From NCBI GenBank assembly GCA_040880005.1, contig JBBDJG010000001.1, positions 1 to 52,614 of the forward strand: a DNA stretch of 52,614 bases, written 5' to 3'. A program made the translations under genes and the position numbers. Shown here in pieces: positions 48,649-52,614 of this stretch; the first letter of the stretch is position 1; each line of letters starts with the position of its first letter. This DNA is from JBBDJG01 sp040880005. Lineage in GTDB: Bacteria; Actinomycetota; Thermoleophilia; Solirubrobacterales; JBBDJG01. Under the pieces are notes generated by a model, which worked only from the letters and a program-made list of their open reading frames with translations, was not told the origin of the DNA and made no database searches.

Positions 48649-49638
48649 ATGGGGAATCTGCGCGCTTCCATCCTCGCTTGTGCGGTGCTATTCGCGTCAT
48701 TGGGCGTGATCGGCTGTGGCGGTTCCGGCGAGAACGACTCCAGCTCGAGCGAATCCGTTTCGTCGGCGCCGCCGGCCTCCGACTTCCCCGCGACACGCCA
48801 TCGCAGCCTCAAGCTGGTCGTGCAGGACATGCGGCAGGGTCCCCAGCTCGCGCCAAGCGTCAGCGTGTTGACGCCCGGGCGAGAGCGCTTCGGGTTTGGC
48901 CTGTTCGATCAGGGCAACCGCCAGATCGCGGACGTGGAGGTCGCGCTCTACTTCGCGCGCGGACTCGACGAGACCGCGCGCGGCCCGATCCCCGCGCGAT
49001 ACGAGGCGATCGACGTCAAGCCCGCATACAGAAGCAAGACAACGACGCAGGACGCCGACTCTGCCAGGGGACTCTACGTTGCCGAGCTTCCGTTCCGCGG
49101 GGCTGGCACCTACCTGGTCGTCGGAGTGGCTCGGCTCGGCGGCCAGCTTGGGGCCACTTCGCCCGCTCAGGTGAAGGTCGCCGCGGAAACGGACGTTCCT
49201 AGCCCCGGCGATCGGGCGATCCGGGTTCACACGCCGACCAAGTCGGATGTTGGCGGCAACCTGAAGAAGATCGACACACGCGTGCCCCCCGACGACATGC
49301 ACGACGTGGACCTCGCCGACGCGCTCGACGAGCACAGGCCGGCGGTGCTGCTGTTTGCGACGCCCGCGCTATGCAAGAGCCGCGTCTGCGCACCGGTGAC
49401 CGACGTCGCCGAGCAGGTCCATCGTGAGCTCGGCGACGAGGTCGTCTTCATCCACCAGGAGGTCTATCGCGACAACGATCCCGGCAAGGGCCTCAACCCC
49501 CAGCTACGTGGCTGGCACCTGCGTTCGGAGCCGTTCGCGTTCGCGATCGACTCTGATGGCATCGTCGCTGAACGCCTCGAGGGTGCTTTTTCGGTGGCCG
49601 AGCTCGAGGCGGCGGCGCGAAGGGCGACCAAGCGGTGA
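48649..49638 (+). CDS. Lipoprotein with C-terminal thioredoxin-like domain
   Basis: A 329-aa predicted lipoprotein: signal sequence RASILACAVLFASLGVIGC with lipobox V-I-G-C and lipidated Cys23, then a Ser-rich linker. Residues about 50-190 form a beta-rich domain (RERFGFGLFDQGNRQIADVEVALYF, GTYLVVGVARLGG) like an FN3/CopC-type fold. Residues about 215-329 look like a thioredoxin fold with LLFATPALCKSRVCAPVTDVAEQVHREL: the C-x4-C replaces C-x2-C, so redox function is doubtful. Divergent from the SDR. Common in related genomes, function unknown. Confidence 0.75.
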   Translation: MGNLRASILACAVLFASLGVIGCGGSGENDSSSSESVSSAPPASDFPATRHRSLKLVVQDMRQGPQLAPSVSVLTPGRERFGFGLFDQGNRQIADVEVALYFARGLDETARGPIPARYEAIDVKPAYRSKTTTQDADSARGLYVAELPFRGAGTYLVVGVARLGGQLGATSPAQVKVAAETDVPSPGDRAIRVHTPTKSDVGGNLKKIDTRVPPDDMHDVDLADALDEHRPAVLLFATPALCKSRVCAPVTDVAEQVHRELGDEVVFIHQEVYRDNDPGKGLNPQLRGWHLRSEPFAFAIDSDGIVAERLEGAFSVAELEAAARRATKR

Positions 49639-49789
49639 TGAACCAGGCCTGGACGGCTGTTCGCTGGTTCCGGACAGCGTCTAGTTGAAAGACCTAAAGG
49701 CGGATGACGGCGCGGCCGATCCTAGCTAGGGTAAGTGCAAGCAACCACGACCGCTCCTGGCGGGGGTCGGCAAGGACAGGAATCCGAGG
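49639..49789. other. Gap with GAACCAG/CTGGTTC hairpin
   Basis: GAACCAG (49640-49646) pairs with CTGGTTC (49664-49670); an overlapping alternative stem GCTGT/ACAGC lies at its 3' side. There is no T-run. It starts at the last bases of the lipoprotein gene and may end that transcript. Confidence 0.35.
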
Positions 49790-51601
49790 ATGCGAACGGG
49801 CACGAAGGCCTATGCAATTGCAGCAGTCACGCTGGCAGCGATGCTGGTTCCGTCCGTGGCCGCTGCCGCGCGGCGCAACGTGTACGTTCCGGGCACCGGC
49901 GCCAATAGCGTTTTCGCCTATGACGTGAACGCTTCGACAGGCGCGCTCGCCCAGACCAGCGGGTCTCCGTTCAGTGCGGGGACCAGCCCGCTCGGCGTGG
50001 TGATCAACCCCGCTGGAACGCGACTCTACCTTTCGAACTCGACCTCCAACAACGTCTCGGCCTTCGACGTCAACCCCTCGACCGGCGCGCTGGCACCGAT
50101 CGGAGGCTCGCCATTCGCGGCGGGAACGAGTCCGTCCGGCGTTGCGATCAACCCCGCCGGGACACGACTCTACATTTCGAGCTACACCGGCGGCAGCATT
50201 TCGGGTCACAACATAAACGCCTCATCCGGTGCGCTGACGTCAGTCGCGGGGTCGCCGTTTGCGACGGGGACGAGCCCGGTTGGCATTGCGATCAACCCGG
50301 CCGGAACACGACTCTACATTTCGAGCTACACCGGCGGCAGCATTTCGGGTCACAACATAAACGCCTCATCCGGTGCGCTGACGTCAGTCGCGGGGTCGCC
50401 GTTTGCGGCAGGGTCGGGTCCGATCGACGTTGCGATCGACGCGGCTGGAACCCATCTGTACGCGACGAATCAAGGCTCCAACAACGTCTCCGGCTTCGAC
50501 ATCACCGCCTCGTCCGGCGCGCTGGCACCGATTGCCGGCTCGCCGTTTGCAGCGGGAACGGTCCCGACCGGTATTGCGATCAACCCCGCCGGAACGCGGA
50601 TCTATGTGTCGAACTTCTCCAACAACAACGTCTCCGGCTTCGACATCAACGCCTCGTCCGGCGCGTTGGCACCGATTGCCGGCTCGCCGTTTGGGTCGGG
50701 GACAGGCCCGGTCAGCATCGCGATCAACGCCGCCGGAACACGACTGTACGTTTCGAACTCCACCTCCAACAGCATCTCGGCCTACGACGTGAACACTTCA
50801 ACCGGCGCTCTCGCGCAGATCTCCGGCTCGCCGTTCGCGGTGGCATCGAACCCGAACGTCATTGGCATCACCCCCAACCAGACCCCGATCGCCAACTTCA
50901 CCTCAACGGCCGCGGCGGCCGGGTCCGCGACGGCATTCAACGCCTCGTCGTCGAGCGATGACGCCGGGATCGCCACCTACGACTGGAACTTCGGCGATGG
51001 CCAAACGGCAAGCAACGCCGGGCCGACACCGGCCCACACCTACTCCGCGGCTGGCACCTACAGCGTCACCCTGACGGTCAACGACGGCGAGGGCTGCACC
51101 GGCTTCCTCTGGGCAAGCTGGACTGCTTTCTGCAATGGATCGTCGATCGCGACCAAGGTCGGCCAGGTGACGGTCGCCGCGGCGTCTGGCGGCGGAGGCT
51201 CCAAAGGCAAGATCTCGATCGGGGCGATCAAGTCCGGCGAGAATGGGCTAACTGCGACTCTGACGTGCTCGGGTGGCACCTGCACGGGCAACGTCAGCGT
51301 TGCCACGAAGCGCAAGTACAGCTATGGCAAAAAGCGCAGGGGCAAACGGCGTGCTAGGAAGAAGCAGCTCGTGCTGGGAAGCAAGACCTTCAGCCTGGCC
51401 GCCGATCACAAGGCCAACGCCAAGATCGTCTACTCGAAGAAGGTCCTGAAACAGCTCAAGAAGCTGGTGCTCAAGGGACCGTTCAAGAGGAAGGGCCGCA
51501 AGGTGCCGGTGGTGATCACGGTCACCTCGGGCGCAAAGATCGTCACCAGGAACGAGATGATCAAGTTCAAGGTCAAGAAGAAGAGGAAGAAGCGCCGTTA
51601 G
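49790..51601 (+). CDS. Secreted YVTN beta-propeller protein with PKD domain and basic tail
   Basis: A 603-aa surface protein. A signal peptide (TKAYAIAAVTLAAMLVPSVAAAA) is followed by about seven 48-residue repeats with the pattern SPFAAGTSPxGVAINPAGTRLYxSN...N.SxFDVNxSTGALA, the YVTN/lactonase-type beta-propeller (about 30-360). A PKD domain follows (about 365-465; FNASSSSDDAGIATYDWNFGDG and AGTYSVTLTVND). After a short Gly-rich linker, the last 120 residues are very Lys/Arg-rich (KKRRGKRRARKKQ, VKKKRKKRR at the end). One blade is an exact nucleotide duplicate of its neighbour. The tail could attach the protein to acidic wall polymers (inference). ATG start, GAGG nearby. Confidence 0.85.
   Translation: MRTGTKAYAIAAVTLAAMLVPSVAAAARRNVYVPGTGANSVFAYDVNASTGALAQTSGSPFSAGTSPLGVVINPAGTRLYLSNSTSNNVSAFDVNPSTGALAPIGGSPFAAGTSPSGVAINPAGTRLYISSYTGGSISGHNINASSGALTSVAGSPFATGTSPVGIAINPAGTRLYISSYTGGSISGHNINASSGALTSVAGSPFAAGSGPIDVAIDAAGTHLYATNQGSNNVSGFDITASSGALAPIAGSPFAAGTVPTGIAINPAGTRIYVSNFSNNNVSGFDINASSGALAPIAGSPFGSGTGPVSIAINAAGTRLYVSNSTSNSISAYDVNTSTGALAQISGSPFAVASNPNVIGITPNQTPIANFTSTAAAAGSATAFNASSSSDDAGIATYDWNFGDGQTASNAGPTPAHTYSAAGTYSVTLTVNDGEGCTGFLWASWTAFCNGSSIATKVGQVTVAAASGGGGSKGKISIGAIKSGENGLTATLTCSGGTCTGNVSVATKRKYSYGKKRRGKRRARKKQLVLGSKTFSLAADHKANAKIVYSKKVLKQLKKLVLKGPFKRKGRKVPVVITVTSGAKIVTRNEMIKFKVKKKRKKRR
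50162..50407 (+). repeat. Exact internal duplication of one propeller blade
   Basis: Bases 50162-50263 and 50306-50407 are identical over 102 nt, offset by 144 nt (48 codons), while other blades of the same gene differ at many third positions. This indicates recent tandem duplication or gene conversion within the repeat region. Confidence 0.9.
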
Positions 51602-51640
51602 CGGCTTCACGCCCTTGCACACCGCTACGATCCGGCACCC

Positions 51641-51713
51641 GGGCCGGTAGCTCAGCGGTTAGAGCAACGGACTCATAATCCGCAGGTCGGAGGTTCGAAT
51701 CCTCCCCGGCCCA
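51641..51713 (+). tRNA. tRNA with CAT anticodon (tRNA-Ile2 or elongator tRNA-Met)
   Basis: Cloverleaf of 73 nt: acceptor GGGCCGG/CCGGCCC, D stem GCTC/GAGC, anticodon stem ACGGA/TCCGC (one mismatch or wobble at the end) with loop CTCATAA, T stem GGAGG/CCTCC with TTCGAAT loop, discriminator A. Not an initiator, because the acceptor start is paired. The short D loop (AGCGGTTA) resembles E. coli ileX, so the lysidine-modified Ile tRNA reading AUA is slightly favoured. A TACGAT hexamer 9 nt upstream (51626-51631) could be its -10 site. CCA is not encoded. Confidence 0.92.
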
Positions 51714-52027
51714 TAGAAGTCCCATTGCAATGGGATGTGCACGGCTTGATTTTGTCTCGGTGACGTGGCGGCAAACAATTGGCAAACATCTCGATCGCCT
51801 TCCGCACTGACTTCCGCAAACGCGCAAGGGGGAAGCGCCGAATGGCCCGAGGCCAGAAAGCCAGTACTGTCGGGCCGCTGAGTGCCTGTACAGGGTCGAA
51901 TCCCGTTGCCGATAAGGGCTCTTGGTGGTGGCATCTCCCGAAGAGCTAGCGACGGCGTACAGATCGCGCGGGCAGGTTCACGCTTCGGTTCGGCTTCTAC
52001 AGCGTCGCCGGCTCCACCACGCCGCGG
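51714..52027. other. tRNA-downstream region without a gene; 16-bp palindrome
   Basis: About 314 bp. TCCCATTGCAATGGGA (51720-51735) is a perfect 16-bp palindrome 6 nt after the tRNA. GGCAAAC occurs twice (51770-51776 and 51781-51787). GGGTCGAATCCC at about 51895 resembles a tRNA T-arm, but no tRNA can be folded around it. These could be remnants of an element that used the tRNA as attachment site, but no integrase is seen. Confidence 0.4.
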
Positions 52028-52561
52028 TCACCTGGCAGCCGAGGTCGGGCAGTTCTCGTCCACGAGAAGCCCGGGACCGCCGAACACCCGCTCACTGGGG
52101 TCACGGGGGTTGGTGCCCCAATGCGCGCTCGCGCATGGGCGGTCCTCCAGGCCCGCAGGGAGCTCACCCGTCACGTTTGGATCATCCTTCACATAGTTAA
52201 AGGCCTCGTCGGAGGGATACGCGACGCAGTGGATCGCTGGTGCCTTGCCGCGGTATCGTCGCACGCATCTCCTGGCCTGGCCGACGTGGGTGCTGACAGG
52301 CCCCTTCGCGACGAAGAACACCTGGTAACGCTCCTGCCCGTAGTAGTTCGAGTCGAGATAAATGCGCCTGATGTTCGACCCAGGGGGCACGGGCAGCGAC
52401 TGTGGAACGCCGAACTCCTTCGCTACGGCCGTGGCACCGCGGGGGCGTGGGTCGTCGCCTGTAGAGAGAAGCCTTCCCCATAGGACGAACAGGGCCAGCA
52501 CAGCTACGAACGAGCCCCATGCCCACGCTGGCCGTCGTGTGGCGACGAAGTAGAGCAACAT
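52028..52561 (-). CDS. Membrane-anchored protein of unknown function, 5' end beside IS end
   Basis: A 177-aa protein that begins MLLYFVATRRPAWAWGSFVAVLALFVLWGRLL, one transmembrane helix, then an extracytoplasmic domain with IYLDSNYYGQERYQVFFVAKG, a pair of Cys (RRCVRRYRG ... HCVAYP), and later Cys near the C-terminus. I do not recognise the family. The open frame extends to 52612, but the added residues are encoded by the IS end. With the ATG at 52561 only about 6 bp of native sequence precede it, so the native start or ribosome site may have been lost and the gene may be silent or driven from the IS. Confidence 0.55.
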   Translation of the reverse strand: MLLYFVATRRPAWAWGSFVAVLALFVLWGRLLSTGDDPRPRGATAVAKEFGVPQSLPVPPGSNIRRIYLDSNYYGQERYQVFFVAKGPVSTHVGQARRCVRRYRGKAPAIHCVAYPSDEAFNYVKDDPNVTGELPAGLEDRPCASAHWGTNPRDPSERVFGGPGLLVDENCPTSAAR

Positions 52562-52567
52562 CGGAAT

Positions 52568-52614
52568 GACAACTCGCAGTGGCCCCGGAGTGATGGCCTG
52601 AAGTGGCCCCACCC
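52568..52614. mobile_element. Terminal inverted repeat of an IS21-like element (right edge)
   Basis: Reads TGACAACTCGCAGTGGCCCC, then GTGATGGC and another TGGCCCCACC towards the window edge. It mirrors 1-47: after the tip, TGGCCCC-(A/G)(C/G)(T/A)-GTGATGGC-(T/C)TGA-TTGGCCCCACC or its close variant. The element body lies outside. No target-site duplication between the two ends is seen, so they need not be the same insertion. Confidence 0.5.

Noticed and set aside
51890..51915. tRNA-like T-arm (GGGTCGAATCCC)
   Set aside because: No anticodon or acceptor stem can be built around it.
51659..51934. Minus-strand frame containing GRIRTSDLRIMSPLL
   Set aside because: It is the antisense translation of the CAU tRNA, a well-known spurious protein in databases.
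1..52614. CRISPR array or rRNA operon
   Set aside because: No regularly spaced direct repeats of 25-40 bp and no rRNA-like sequence were seen; the only tandem repeats are the propeller blades.

Overview
The window is about 52.6 kb of high-GC, gene-dense DNA from an actinobacterium. The run tlyA-nadK-recN-steA-steB(mctB)-pyrG-...-xerD has the same order as in Mycobacterium tuberculosis, and aroC-aroK-aroB-aroQ-pepQ-efp-nusB is the usual actinobacterial shikimate cluster. The AroK-AroB fusion, the type IV pilus operon next to aroC, and secreted proteins with long Lys/Arg-rich tails point to the class Thermoleophilia (Solirubrobacterales-like). That placement is inference from gene content, not from a marker search.

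Region by region. 1-47 and 52568-52614 are the two inverted ends of an IS21-like element, both facing out of the window, so the window is probably a contig bounded by a multicopy IS. 239-6972 is a type IV pilus block: three tandem prepilins, the prepilin peptidase, PilM, PilN, PilO and an uncharacterised anchored protein; the motor ATPases and PilC are not here. 7172-11530 is the shikimate operon (aroC, aroKB fusion, aroQ) plus an M24 peptidase. 11607-13693 is an accessory insert that interrupts the conserved peptidase-efp link: a DUF559 endonuclease-like protein, and on the other strand a HEPN/nucleotidyltransferase pair whose nucleotidyltransferase is fused to a UPF0158 domain. 13780-17850 carries efp, nusB, xseB, a polyprenyl synthase with a likely CTG start, and dxs. 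18458-31182 is the tlyA-to-mutM block with a candidate LexA box in front of tlyA-nadK-recN, the divisome genes steA/steB, an MraY-like transferase, pyrG, an M20 peptidase, a DUF3866 gene, xerD and mutM. 31354-40163 holds a glutaredoxin-like gene, recO, ppdK, a glycosyltransferase, dgt, dnaG and the primary sigma factor gene. 40285-40495 holds an HNH-nuclease remnant and tRNA-Asn. 40670-49638 is metabolic accessory content: acyl-CoA dehydrogenase, enoyl-CoA hydratase, a SnoaL-like tandem protein, a UGT-type glycosyltransferase, an F420-type LLM oxidoreductase, an SDR and two exported proteins. 49790-52561 ends with a YVTN/PKD surface protein, a CAU tRNA and an orphan membrane-anchored gene cut close to its start by the right IS end.

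The most unusual signals are not protein-coding. Three long, nearly continuous imperfect inverted repeats (165, 198 and 163 nt) sit exactly between the stop codon of one gene and the next gene (after steA, pyrG and mutM). Other gaps in the same operons hold strings of short triloop hairpins, several next to a shared CCTCRGTCR nonamer. In the steA hairpin four arm differences are all G-U compatible on the sense strand, which suggests selection at RNA level. The best candidate for a new protein system is the UPF0158-nucleotidyltransferase/HEPN pair.
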